Shown here: positions 12,801 through 25,249 of the stretch, piece after piece
How positions within the stretch are numbered: the stretch's first letter is position 1
Layout of the letters: every line of letters begins with the position of its first letter
DNA from: Alisma plantago-aquatica
Lineage: Eukaryota > Streptophyta > Magnoliopsida > Alismatales > Alismataceae
DNA: 64,000 nucleotides
Assembly (NCBI GenBank): GCA_963693085.1
Contig: OY856410.1
Location: 562,715,406 to 562,779,405 of the forward strand
Direction: 5' to 3'
Made by a program: the position numbers and the translations under genes
Notes under the pieces: model-generated
Told to the model about the DNA's origin: nothing
What the model saw: the letters and a program-made list of their open reading frames with translations, nothing else
Database searches by the model: none

Positions 12801-14165
12801 ATGGTATTAAATCCATGTCAATTTACTATATCTTGGGATAATCGATATGATCAGATATTTAGTTCTCATCATTTATTTATTGCATATGATGTAATTCTTA
12901 ATGTGCATGTCATATTAAATACCATGTACAGATCCCAAACTAATATATAGATATATGATATATATATATGTATGCAATTTACATGTGTCATCCTAAAATT
13001 TGGTTTTGATGGTGGATGTGTAGCGCGGCTATGACCACTAACCCTAATTATCTGTGCATGGTGGTTGTGTGTTTATTCATGTTTCATCTCGGTTTGCATA
13101 CCAAGCCTCTACCTTATCTTCCAATTATAAAAGTATTATTGTCTCCCACCTCTACTCCCCTTGAATGTAACTCAATATTTCTTTATTAATAATGTAATAT
13201 TAGAATAGTTTATATTCTTATTACATTGAAGAAGATGAGCCACCCATCTTAGAAGATGAGTCGACCGGCTGGAGGATAGATGACAGGAGTTGAACTGATC
13301 AGATGGAGGCCCAACCAATCTTCTGGAGGATCCAGAAGATGGTGGATCAGAGACCACACGACCGGGGAGATGAGAAACCAACTGGCTAGGAGGCAAACTG
13401 ATTGGTTCAAAGGTTGAACCAATCAACCCATATTGGCCAGCATAGATCTTCATCAACAACATATTTTTGAATGAGATGTAGACCCTAGGTGATGTTAATT
13501 CCTTGTGGCTCCTAGGAATTACATTAGAATGGCCATAACCATCACTTTTGTTTTTTGCATGTTTTTATTTGTGGGATATAGCATGTCTATGATATGTACT
13601 ATAAGTTTACGGTGATCGAACATGTATATGTATTTATAAAAACAACTCCTCAAATGTCATATTAAGTATAAGATGCTTTCCATTATCACAACACATGAAA
13701 AGCTTGATCAACTACATGTGGAAGAGTGGTGCGTTGTCCATCGCGTGGAAGTGTGATGGTAGTAATGTGGGTCTGCCAAGCGGGGTGAGTTATTATCTTG
13801 TAGGCATAACTGGGTGTCCTTAATGAGATTAAGAACCTAGAAGCATGCAGATGACTATGGAATAGAGTTTCACATATCATCTATCCAGGAATTTCATAAG
13901 ATGCAAATGGAAAATGTTTCCTACCTTAATGATTGATTATGGACATTGGTGTTGGCCGAGTAACAATTGAATTGTTTTGGATCTTGGCTCACTAGAAGTG
14001 TGTACATTACAATCTTCTAAATTGATATGTGAGGCTATCAATTTGAATAAAATAGTGGAAGTGGTCATTAATTAAAGCCATAATTAAACATTATCAAATA
14101 TTATTCAAATCAAATCAGATCAAAAGTGTTATGACAAAATGCAATTCTACTCTTGTAGAATCAGA
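12801..14165 (+). other. Copia-1 leader, non-coding
   Basis: Begins with a degenerate primer-binding site (TGGTATTAAATCC, 12,802-12,814; the intact form elsewhere here is TGGTATCAGAGC). It is collinear with the reverse complement of 36,800-37,440 in Copia-2: both share ATTAAATACCA, ACCCTA and a GAATGTAAC-type segment, then a block with GATCTTCATCAACAACA. The minus-strand frame at 13,172-13,462 is a shadow in this leader. Confidence 0.55.
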
Positions 14166-15606
14166 TGACAATGAAATCATTGTTGTGATCAGTACTTAGG
14201 AAGGACAAACTTGATGGGACAAATTTCTACAATTGGTTTTGAACTTTGAGAAGGGTTCTCAATGATGAGTATACACTCTATGTCCTAGATAAAACTAGTT
14301 CCATAAATACCTACTCCTGATGTGTCGAGGGCTAAAGTGGATGCTTACTAGAAGCATGCCAATGATGCCTTAGACATAAAGAGCCTTATGCTAAGTTGCA
14401 TGAACTATGTGTTGCATGAGCAATGTGAAGACATGGGGATAGTTCAGATGGTAACACGTCTTAAGAACATGTACCATTATCTCATAAAGTGAGAAAGGTC
14501 CAACTTATCAAAGGCTCTCTTTGAGTGTAAGATAATAGAGGGAGACTTAGTAAAGACCCATGTGCTCAATATGTTTGACATGTGGAATATCTAGAAGAAT
14601 TGTGATTCTCTTTGAGCCAAGAGTTGACCACCGATATGATTTTGCAATAATTTCCTGAATCATATATCCATTTTATCGAGTTCTACAACTTGAATAATAT
14701 GGCCAGACCATTATCAAATTTTCATGGCATGTTGATAAATGTCGAAGCAAGAATGAAGAAGGGCCAATTTGTGATGATGATCAACGGGATGGAGTCCAAG
14801 GATGAAAATAGGGCCATGAAGAGTTTTGAGGCAAAGTATAAATCCATATCTTCAACACTCAAGATAAGGAGAAAGAAAAATACAAGAGGAATTTGTCCTT
14901 TGTACTTGAAGGCATTCAGGAAGAAGAAAATAGGGATAGAGATCTCCACTTCAGGTATATACATTATTGTGATAAACTTATATACTTCTTCATCTTGGGT
15001 ACTAAATACTAGATGTGGATGTCACATATGCTCCAATATGTAAGATCTGAAAAGAAGTGAGACTTTGAGAAAGGGTAAGGTCAAACTATGAGTTCCAAGT
15101 GGAGCAAGAGTTGCTGCAACTGCAGTTGGAACCCATAATTTATGTCTGCCCACTGGTCTTGTAATAGAGTTGACGAACTGCTATTATGTTCGTGCCATAT
15201 ATAGAAACATCATTTCTATATATTGTATGGAAAATGATGCATATGAATTTCATACTAAGAATGGTCGATGTTCTATTTCTAAAGATGGGATCTTTTATGG
15301 TAGTGCCCCAATGTTATATGGTCTTTATTTGCTAGATCTAAATATAGATATTTATAACATAAATACCAAAAGACTAAAACTCAAAAACTTAAACAAAACA
15401 TATCTTTAGTATTGTCGTCTAGGGCACATAAATGTGAATTGCATATCTAGACTCCATAAATATGGTTATCTAGACTCTTGTTTGATGGGCAATATGACTG
15501 ATACTCCTTTCACTGGTACAAATGAGAAGGCTTGTGATTGATTAGGACTCATACAAATTGATGTATGCGGCCCTTTTAGAACAATTGTTAAAGATGGGTA
15601 TTTGTA
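14166..15606 (+). pseudogene. Copia-1 gag-pol relic (Ty1/copia)
   Basis: Degenerate Ty1/copia polyprotein on the plus strand. Gag (UBN2-type) starts near 14,190 with KLDGTNFYNWF, then LSKALFECKIIEGD and HVLNMF, all broken by stops. Near 14,895 CPLYLKAFRKKKIG marks the end of a zinc-knuckle region whose cysteines are mostly lost. The protease follows with WVLNTRCGCHICSNM at 14,995, where the catalytic DTG motif has become NTR. The pre-integrase domain reads YYVRAIYRNIISIYCM (about 15,180) and CRLGHINVNCISRLHKYGY (about 15,412). The integrase start reads QIDVCGPF (about 15,558). Similarity stops at about 15,606; RT and RNase H are absent. The order gag-protease-integrase is diagnostic of copia. 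Confidence 0.85.
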
Positions 15607-15715
15607 AGACTCATGAACTAGCTTAATGCTTAATTATGTATACCATGTATAATGATATGCTTAAACCTTAATCAAAGCTCTTGAGATATTTTAACATCAT
15701 GTGACATAGTTGTAG

Positions 15716-16060
15716 CACTACAACAAACATACACATTAGTGGCCTTTTAGAAATGCCACTGAAAAAAATAAATGCCACTAAACATGTTTAGTGGCATTTT
15801 TTGACATCTAAAAAAATGCCACTAATACCAATGCCTCTAGAAAGATAGTGGCATAATTTGTAAATGCCACTAAAAGTTTGGCTTTAGTGGCTTCTAATAA
15901 ATTCCAAATAAATGCCCTTAAAATATCATTTAGCATTTATAAAAATGCCACTATCCATCAATTGGAATTTATACAAATGCCACTATTTTGTATTATGTTG
16001 TTGTATGAAAATGTTCATAGTGAGTTTAATGGTGTATAAAAAAAGCCACTAATGACATAC
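15716..16060 (-). repeat. CACTA terminus with sub-terminal repeats
   Basis: Terminal CACTACAACAAACA is followed by about a dozen copies, in both orientations, of AAATGCCACT / AGTGGCATTT and close variants between 15,738 and 16,055. Arrays of short direct and inverted sub-terminal motifs bind the TnpA protein in CACTA elements; here the motif is seen, the binding is inferred. No matching array was found at the other side. Confidence 0.8.
15770..15799. repeat. Perfect 30-bp palindrome
   Basis: A fully self-complementary 30-mer whose half is AAATGCCACTAAACA/T, centred between 15,784 and 15,785. It is formed by two sub-terminal repeat units meeting head to head inside the CACTA terminus. Confidence 0.9.
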
Positions 16061-16439
16061 TAGTTCTATATTACTACATTTTCATGGCTTTTAGTCATTC
16101 AGTTTTCAATTCATTATCAAGATTTCTAAATGAATGTCGATTGTAGACAAACTCACTTTTCCAAAAGTATGAATATTTTTTATATATAATCAAATGAGAA
16201 TTATATGGGGAGGACATTTTACCTTGCCCCTTTATATTGAATACAACACCAATTATAGACTTTCATACAATATTTTTCTATTCAGTACAATAACTTCTAC
16301 ATCATTAGATTTGTCTCTTCCTTGATATGACTATCTACTTTTCTGGATGTCGACTTCAGAGATCCTTTATATATGATGAGAAAAACCTTATCAAAACATT
16401 GACCAAGCCCCGTCAAAGTAGGAAGTATAATGTTGGAGA

Positions 16440-16672
16440 TAGTAGCAAATCCAATATGATTTGTGTGGATGTACTGATTAGTCTTCAGAAAGACTCGCCT
16501 GCTGGACATCAATACCATGAGTCCAAACATCACTGGTGATCAGAGCACAGGTAACACCATACCTGAATTCTGAGATGATAGCATCCCATTCCTTTTGAGG
16601 TATATCACCATGCATAGAAGGAAATGTAAAGTTGTTGTTGCACATATTCTTTGTCAACCAGTCACCTTGCCA
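16440..16672 (-). pseudogene. Captured eIF4A-III-like helicase fragment
   Basis: Minus-strand fragment of a DEAD-box helicase of the eIF4A family. From 16,660 down it reads [20 protein letters not shown], then [30 protein letters not shown]. This is helicase domain 2 with the SMHGD motif, the TSDVW(T)HGID block (usual T(T/S)DVWARGID) and the DVQQ wording that points to the eIF4A-III subfamily. A one-base loss before DW and a stop after the DVQQ block break the frame. A possible shortened continuation (NQYIHTNHIG, near 16,460) resembles the next conserved helicase motif. It lies inside the CACTA element, in the same orientation as its genes, so gene capture is the likely origin. It is not functional. 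Confidence 0.75.
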
Positions 16673-17211
16673 AAATTATCAAAAAAAAGTTGATTAAAAC
16701 ACTACAATTTTCTGAGAGTACATCATAATCAAAAGATAATAGTGGAGCACTATAATTGATTCAGAGAGAGCCTACCAAGATAGATTAAAGGATAAATATC
16801 AATATCTATATCATCTCTTCTAAACACAAATAGAAAGTCAGAGTCAGAAAAGATCCATAGAGGAAATTTGAAAGCTATATCCTTGTGTCTTCTAAATTAG
16901 TTGGCCCAATTCCTTGTGTCTTCTAAATTAACATGACTAATTATGGTATGAATATGTTGTTGTTATTGAACCTAAGTTGATGTATACAAATATCATTATA
17001 ACAACAATAAATTTAATGTGAAGCACTTCCTTTATCTTTATCAACTACTACAATATGCCAACATGTTACTATGTTTATAGAGTCTCCAGATAGAACTTGA
17101 AATTTTTCATCTCTACAAAAGGCCAATGGAAGGGGATGTGCATGTTTATTATCATATTTTATCCAAAGATTCAACATAGATAAGAAACAAAGATTTATAA
17201 TTAATCATTAC

Positions 17212-17384
17212 CTCCTTGAGGGCACCCTCCTCAAGGAGCCTATTGACAAAGAATCTTTCTCTAAACTTGAACTTACAGATTCTAAAATAATAGTGTGTGA
17301 CTACCCCCACAACATCTGAAAACTGAATATCTAAAGGGGAGGAACCAAAAGAATTCCAACATGCTACCCCAAAGTTTATGTAGA
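17212..17384 (-). pseudogene. Exon-like fragment, unknown gene
   Basis: A 173-bp minus-strand segment bounded by a polypyrimidine/AG acceptor (TTTTTTGTAG, just above 17,384) and a GTAATG donor (17,211 downward), and open throughout in one frame. The translation contains SFGSSPLDIQFSDVVG and KFKFRERFFVNRLLEEGALK. I do not recognise the family. Splice-site boundaries plus a full-length open frame suggest a captured host exon, as with the helicase fragment 0.5 kb away. Chance is not excluded. Confidence 0.4.
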
Positions 17385-20300
17385 CTACAAAAAATAGAAA
17401 ACATAAAGTAAGCTAGCTATTTGCCAAAGGAGAAAAATTCCTTTCTAAAAATAGACTATTTTTTGTAACTGCAGCTGAAACAAACATCAGAGATGTCATA
17501 TTCAGCCTACAATTCAGTGTGAAACATAAGTTAATATTTTTTCCTAACAAGTCACAGTCTAAAACTGAACCTAGCAGTTTGTCCTAATAATCACATTTCT
17601 TTTTAAAAAAAATCACTTCAAGATCACCTCTGATCCCCTTCAACTCCATTCATGCCCCTTCCCCTGCTCAGATTAGAGGTTACACGCCACCTACAATATA
17701 TGTACACCCCCTTCTTTCTAACCTTCTTCTCATATGCCCGACGTCAAGTTGTGTTTAGGGAGGTTTCATATCCCTTGTTGGAGAAGCAGGGCACTTGTAG
17801 GGAGGAGACCCCTTGTTTTATAGGGTCAGTGGGTGTTTTTACTCTATTGTTTCTAGGGAGCACACCCCTTGTATGATATATTAGAACAAGTTATCTTCAC
17901 CACCATTCTTGTTCTTTACCTCCCGTGAACTACTGTAATAGGTTTTGAATGCTACCTTATGCTACCCTTGAATGTCTCAATACCTATTCCCTTTCTCTCC
18001 CATTATCAAATGCAGGAAGGTTTGTTAGAATTTGAGCTCCATTCATGACATCATCACAAACTTATACATCTAGAATGAATAATGTTGGGATCCTATCAAT
18101 CCTATGAAGCTTTAGTGGTATCAATCACTTCGCATGGCTGGCAACATTTAGTCGCATACTATAGGTAGATGAACAATAGACCAAATTAACATGAAAGGAT
18201 AGAAACTTGAGGACAACTAATCAAAGAACTATGAGGATTTCTTCACAGAGGACAATCGTATAAGCTATTTGGTTGTATATACTGCCAACTTTGGCATAAG
18301 CCTATGATCATAACGAAAAGGATTTTTTGTAAAATGGGCTCATCTTAGAAGGAGATGTATAGTCCTATAAGGTTGACAAAAAATCTATGTTAGGACAGTT
18401 ATCTTTAATAGCATCAAGTCTAAGTAGAAGGATATTACAGTTGTCTTGTTGATGTTAGGAATAATAAAAAAGATTGCAAGAGCTTCTAGGTATTAGGAAC
18501 AAAAAACAAAAGCATACAATTACTGAAGTCTTGGTCCAAGTGAGGCCTCTACTTTTTGCTCATAGATGTATGTACCAAAGGAATCAATGTTTTCACATCA
18601 TGAGTATATGAATTGTAATGTCATTAGTAATCACAAGTAAATTCTCAGGAATAATCAATAGTCATCTTTTTTTTTCAATACGAGGGTGAGCAGGACTACA
18701 AATAGGAAGCACCTGATGTCAGAGCACTGACTGGGTCGCCTAATGAGACCTAATTATATGAAGCAAAAGATGATGCCAACCACTATATTGAAATACATAA
18801 GTACCATTATTCAATGCTTGTGTGATGAAATATATCCTGAGAAATTTCATAGGCAAATCCAGACTTCAGACAGCTAAATCTATCTGCAAGTGCCACCCCA
18901 ACACAAAACTAGTGCCAAGACACATATATGTGCCTACATTTACTAGAGGGCTTGTAGTTTGCAGAAGGAAAGTTGTGGGTTACTAAAATGAGTTGACAAA
19001 AACATTGCTCTAGAAGAATACCTACACCATTTCATAGCCAGCACCTAGCACATGTAAATCCTCAGGAACCAAAAATAATGCAACAATGTAAATCCTCATA
19101 ATACCTCCACCAGTTCATACCTACACCAGTTCATACCCACCCCAATGTTGTAAATCCTTAGGAACCACAAATAGGTGAATCCAATTTCACAATTATCTTG
19201 TGCCACAATCAATTATAACTAGATAACTAAAACATCATCACAGAAGAAACGTATTACACCAAAGGGATGGTAAAGTAAAAAGAAAAGTGTGAACTACTGC
19301 CATGAGTTGACAAAGAAACACTACTTTAGAAGAATGGACCTAAAAAAATCCCTAGACCAATTAAACTAACTATGGGTTGCATAAAAAGCCAGAATCCATG
19401 GACCAAACCTACTCAACTAAAATATACCTTGCTGGCTCCTGAATGCTCATTGAGTACTTTTAGTAAGTACTCCCAAACCTTGTGCTGGAAGACTTCCAAT
19501 TAAGTACTCCCAAACCTTGTGCTGGAAGACTTCCAATTACATTGGAGCAAAGAATAGTTGATATAACATGAATTTCATATTCTGCTCATAATTCTCTGAG
19601 TTTTCTTAAGATATTTATTATAAACTTTTCTTATGTTTTTCATTCAAAACATCATGAATATATCTTGATAAAAGAAAGAAGACTATGAATAGTTGACTTT
19701 GAAGCAAGTTTAAAATAGGGGTCTTGAAGACTTCAGAAGCATCCCAAAATCAATATTAGCATAAAGTGCATTAGAAGAAGGCGTCTTAACTTACTTTAAG
19801 TAGACAAACGAACCCCTATTGTAACTAGACTGAATTCTTTATTTTATTCTTGAATATTACTGGTGATTACTAATCCCGGGGTTTCAGGAAAAACATTGTA
19901 GATTTTAGTTCAGTCTAGCCTCAGCCTTAGCAGGTTTCTAAGATAGGGAGCTAGCTAAATAGAACTTTTCTATGTGTGTATACATATAAACAATAATAAC
20001 AATTAACTGGCCCACTATGAATAAATTCAATGCATTGTATACATTGTGTATACATTGGTGCACTGGTTGGTTGAGCATCTAATTTACTCCTCAACTCCTC
20101 AATGGATCAAAGACAGTCTCAAAAACATCAAGGTACAAACAACATCCAGGATGTTCAATACTTATATACTGAGGGGTGAATGTTAGAGTCTTACCTAAAA
20201 TAGTGGCGTACCTGCATAGGGTATCGATCTTCATGGCATTCACATAGAAGAGAACTAGAGTAGTGGCTTGGGTAGAACTAGTTCTCAATCAGAAAGAACC

Positions 20301-22439
20301 ATCAACTCATTAGAAAAGAAGTCCATCGTCAAGATTAATTACTTAGAGCGGTGACAGATACCTTCCGGTCACTATATAGATTCTATTGCAGAGATGAACA
20401 TCATTACAACTCATAGGGACTATCAACAGATGTTCATACTTCAATAGAGATGAACATCACAGAGCTCTATTGTTTCTTTTTCTCCATTAGCTATGGTTTT
20501 TCTAGACCATATTCATTTATGAACTAAGTTAAACAACAAAAATAAACAATCAAGTTAAATTAATCTTTACGATATCAGTCTACTGTGATCATTTGTGCAT
20601 GTTTTATAGCATCGTTCAACATCACCATACCTTGCCAGAGACTACACGATGAACAAGATCAAAATGCTTCCTGGCGATTCTGTAATCTAAAGTGTAGACT
20701 AACCATTGTTGAGGGGTAAGGTTGTATCTATATGATTAAGCATAAAACAAAAAGATCTCAATTTGTTTGACAGAAAAGGGTACTTGATGCTTGTATTCAA
20801 GTAAAGTGGATAGCCGGAATAATGTGGTCTAAATGTAGAATTTCTGGTCATCAGTTTTATCAATGAAATTCAGAAGTTTAATACAAGCCACCAAGTATTT
20901 TGATGGACGGTAAATGACTATATATGTAGGAATATGTAAGCCATTACAAAGTCTGAATTTCCATACCTACTATGCAATGTTTGATGCATGATCGGGTGAG
21001 TTCATAATCTCATTGTAGAAAACTGAGAAATTAAAAGCAAGTGTCAACTTCGAGGGGTGAGTTCAAGTCTAGTCAGCAAGGGAAATCTCCTAGGAGTAAA
21101 CATTTTCCTAATAAGAAACAATATATGATTTTAAATTGTTTTGATAGTGCCTCCTTTTTATACAAGTATCTCACTTGAGAAGACCTATGCTAGGAGACAT
21201 CAACAAATTAGAACTATGGTGAAAGAGAAAGGCTATTGAGCAGCTTTAGTTTGGGAATCCTGCATGATAACATATAACCCTTGCTCACTACTCAGATCCT
21301 GTCTCATAAACACAAGCAGTTTTCATGCAAATTTCTCACAATTGTATTTCCATCTAAGAACATGTTAGAAAATAGGAATATTCTTCTACAAAAGTGAAAT
21401 AAAGATGCAAGACATAAAAAATCAATAGGTTGATGCATAGTGTTGATATTGTTGTTAGGTCAAAATTATAGGAGGAAATCAGCAATAGTGTAATCAAAAT
21501 AGTCTAAGCCATATAGAAACCTAGCCAAATAGAAAATTTCCTCAAGAAATGAATGAAGGCAGCACATTTTTTATAAAAACAATTGGCCATTCTATTCATC
21601 CCGTGGCCTGGGCTCAATCCTGGGACCTCTCACTAACAACTCGAGTGTCTAACCATCTTGGTGTCTTATGTTAGACAAAGATGCTTAGCCTTTCACATGC
21701 TTAACTTCCTATGTATATTACATGTGATTTCACCTCTCAGCTATTGTAGCCCAGGCTTAAGAGTTAGATAATCACATAAACAACAAAATAAGTTAAGCAC
21801 ATAAACAATAGGACGCAACCTCCAGATCCCACAACATATGCTATAAAAAAGAAACATCAAAGATCCTCATTAAAAATCAGGATTCAAACTGGATCCATTT
21901 CCGAAAAATAGCTTAGATTTCATCTTCAAGCATAAAGCACATACATAAACATGATCCTAAAATTCTTTTCCGTTAAAACATAAATCTAACTCATAAAAAT
22001 TCAAAAATCAAAGCATATCTAAAGCCTAAACTAGGTAACAACATAGCCACACAGACATCAAAATCTTAACAGAAATAACCTATCTCCTCAATAAACAAAC
22101 TAAAATCCAAGACAGAACCAAAATTGTCACCACAAAATTTCTTTAGTTGAATCATCCTTTCAGACCTGAACAAGTATATCTCAATAAAACAGAAGAAGAC
22201 AAAATTAAATGCATGCCAAAACAAAAAAGGATTGTCATTTGTCAACACAGTCTTTGACAATTGACACTAAACAACATTATTTGTACCGTCATGTACTAAT
22301 TAAAATTTGAATCAAAGAAAAACAACTATGTCATCTCTTTTGACAGTATCCAAGAATGCAACAATCTTTTTACTTTATGTCCTGCAACAAATGGAAATGA
22401 CTTCAAATACTACTTTTGGTTTCTATTATGTATAATTGT
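17385..22439. other. CACTA interior, no recognisable gene
   Basis: AT-rich, gene-poor stretch between the transposon terminus and tnpA. Visible items are a 37-bp direct tandem duplication near 19,463-19,536 (AGTACTCCCAAACCTTGTGC...), repeated GTTCATACC words near 19,118-19,140, and a minus-strand open segment at 20,091-20,288 ending before CAG/GTACGCC, a possible further captured exon with no recognised family. A SINE-like block is listed separately. No open frame has convincing homology. Confidence 0.4.
21580..21700 (-). repeat. Possible tRNA-derived SINE head
   Basis: On the minus strand an A-box-like AAGATGGTTAGACACTCG is followed about 20 bp later by a B-box-like CCCAGGATTGAGCCC, the internal promoter layout of tRNA-derived SINEs. 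No poly(A) or poly(T) tail or target duplication was identified, so this is tentative. Confidence 0.25.
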
Positions 22440-24845
22440 AAGGAAGTCTTTATGCTCACCGTGGCAATATATGTGTTTTCGGCCATGCTATGACGTTTCC
22501 AACAACTCATCAATAGATTGATATTGCTCATAAGGTCTCACTAGAGGATCGTTGCCCACCAAAGGAACCTCTACCAAAACAACAACAAATGGTGAGCCTA
22601 ATATCACACCTCCCACATTTCTCATGGGGTCAACCTCAGAAATTCGACCAAATGCAATTCCAGAATCTGGATCTGTGAAACTCAGTAGATAGACATCCTA
22701 GAAAGAAATTATAGATTACAAAACAAATTTATATAAACATAAAATGAAATGAAATTTATGAAAATACAAGCATACTTGTCCCTTCTTAAATGATGAATGC
22801 CTTATATGGAGTGGAGTTTGCCTTGATAAGTTTGTCTGCACAATTTTTTGATTTTTGACATAAGATCAAAACAGTCAACATAGAAAATAATTGATATAAC
22901 ACATATTGTATAAAATGTACTCATACTTAGCCAATTCCAGCATGTTGTGCTTGATTGTTCCCTGCTCTAGTTAAGGCAAGTAACTCCTGTAACTTATGGT
23001 TGAATTCATCCTTTTGTTCTTGAAGTTGTTTATCAAATTCCAAATGTTGCTCTTCAAGCTTATCATGAAAATGCTTCCTTTGAACTTCTTCAGCTTCTCA
23101 AGATTTATAGTTATTTCCCCAGATATCAGAAGGTGATGGTCCAAGACCATAATCATGAACATATCCTGGTCTCTCTTCTCCCATAACATGCCTATAAATT
23201 TCATCTGAAGTAACATCAGGTTGTTTCCTTCATAGCTCTTCTCCTGCTTCAGAAATTTTGTCCAAGATACAACAAATCATAGGGGATGGATTTCATACTA
23301 AACATATACTTCTATATTTTCCAAATATTATATGTAACATAATACTACATGATAGGATGTGTTGTACTAAAAATTTTGCGGATTCAATATCAACTATGCT
23401 CTCATCTTTTTTACGATGAATTCTCTAAAAAACAATTATGGGATCCACTTCTGCACATGTTTCCTTCTCCATCTTTATCAGAAAAACAAGGTTATTGTAA
23501 ACACTATATAAAAGGATGACATCAAATTGTCCATTTAGATCACAAAAATTACTAATCTTACATCATATTTCAGACATACAAATTACTTGGTTCCTGAAGT
23601 GTGGCGAAGCTTTTGAAATTTTCTAATTGTCTTGTTAGTTATAGACTTCCTCTATGAAAAATAAATATTAATTATCTTTGAGGTAAATTAAGTTTCAATG
23701 AATACAAAAATAAATATTACCTTTCCTTTATTACTCCTCCAATAATCCACAAGAAATTTCCAATGAGACTTGTCCACATGGGGAAGAACTTGTTCAATGT
23801 GTTGTTCATATGGACTATCTTCTTGGATGTAAACTCTCTATAACTCCCACTTGTGGTCCCTCTATTTCTTCCCTAGTCTCTTCATTGTCCACTCCTTTAA
23901 ATCTGAATCCATTGTGAATTTACTCTATCCACATAAAGGATATCAATTAGAAGTATCATTTAACAATATAAAAATAAAATTTAACATTGTACCTTCACAA
24001 AATTCCATATAGAATCTTTTTTGTTTGCTTCAGATGGTCTCCAGTCCTCATAGTTTAGTGGACAAAGAATGGGATCTCTTGTAATAGTTGTCCGAAAACT
24101 TGATAAGTGGCATCGGTTTTCACCTACTGGTTGTCCAAATTGATTTTTCTCAATGGGAATTGGATCATCAGGCTTTCTTTTCCATACCTTCAAACATTGT
24201 GTTCGACCATGTGCTTGATGTTTTTGACCTAGGCATTCAATCATAAAAGTTAAAATATATATAGAAAATGATATATAATTAATGCAACACTAGAAATGCA
24301 TTATAAATAACATGATTACCTAGCCCATGAGAAGGTGTTGTTGTAACATTCAATGACTCAATAGGGTTATTAAAGATGTCATTTTGCTCCATGTTATTAC
24401 GAAATTAATTGTTGTTTTGGTTATTGGTAGCTGTATTTTCTACACTTCTTAACTGAATAGACATAGAAGCATTGACATTAGGCACATGTGTTTCCCGTGA
24501 ATATCTTGATCTTGTGACTTTATCACCACTTTCTTTGTTGTGCTGATTTTGGAACCTTGTTCTCATCTCTTTTTCATTTGTGCATGTTTGAGAGGTATTT
24601 GTTGCAGAGGTAGCAGCAACTTTCTTGAATTTCTTTAATCTATCATTTTGCATTTCAGTTGGAAGGGAAGCTAAATTTTTTTTGGAGAAATTTGAGGATG
24701 ACAGGTTCAAAGATTCCCGACAACCATGTCGAGTAAGGCTAGGTAAATGAGTCAACATACAAGAATCATTGTTGTTGTTTTTATCAATCCTTATGGATGC
24801 CTTGTCATGGAAGCTTCCACTGTATTGTTCTCTCATCCTGAGCAT
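22440..24845 (-). pseudogene. CACTA tnpA-like protein (Transposase_24 type)
   Basis: Second gene of the CACTA element, the plant Ptta/En/Spm DNA-binding protein, in several fragments on the minus strand separated by intron-like gaps and stops. The N-terminal basic/Asn-rich part is 24,405-24,845 (KKFKKVAATSATNTSQ). Next, 23,981-24,244 has HGRTQCLKVWKRKPDDPIPI and NQFGQPVGENRCHLSSF, the conserved start of the domain. Then SPYEQHIEQVLPHVDKSHW (about 23,760-23,820), NKTIRKFQKLRHTSGTK (about 23,590-23,640) and EIYRHVMGEERPGYVHDYGLG (about 23,140-23,200). The C-terminal part at 22,500-22,690 has DPDSGIAFGRIS and VPLVGNDPLVRPYEQYQSID. TnpA binds sub-terminal repeats of its own element. Internal stops argue it is dead. 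Confidence 0.75.
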
Positions 24846-25249
24846 ATCAAATCACAAATATTAGTAGAGATTAAAAAATAGTGAACAAAATATTAACATG
24901 TATGTAATGAATATTTGAAAAGTAAGCTCATTCCATCTTCATTCAATGGATATGGATTAACTATAATGAGAGTGAGACCAATTAGTAGTAATCTTGTAGT
25001 TATTTTATTGTACTACCACATGATTAATAATTTTTAAAATATGTATTAAAAAAGTATGAATATTAAAGTCAAGAACAGTATATCATTATAAAACAACACC
25101 ACAGACAAGAATATATTTGATTAAGAAGAATGTCAGACATGCAAAATGCATACGCCTGGAGCACAAATCCTAAAAAAAAAAAGATATACATCAAGTCAAA
25201 AATGGCTTATATAAGTGAAATAATGACAAAAAAGAAAAAAAAAACATCA

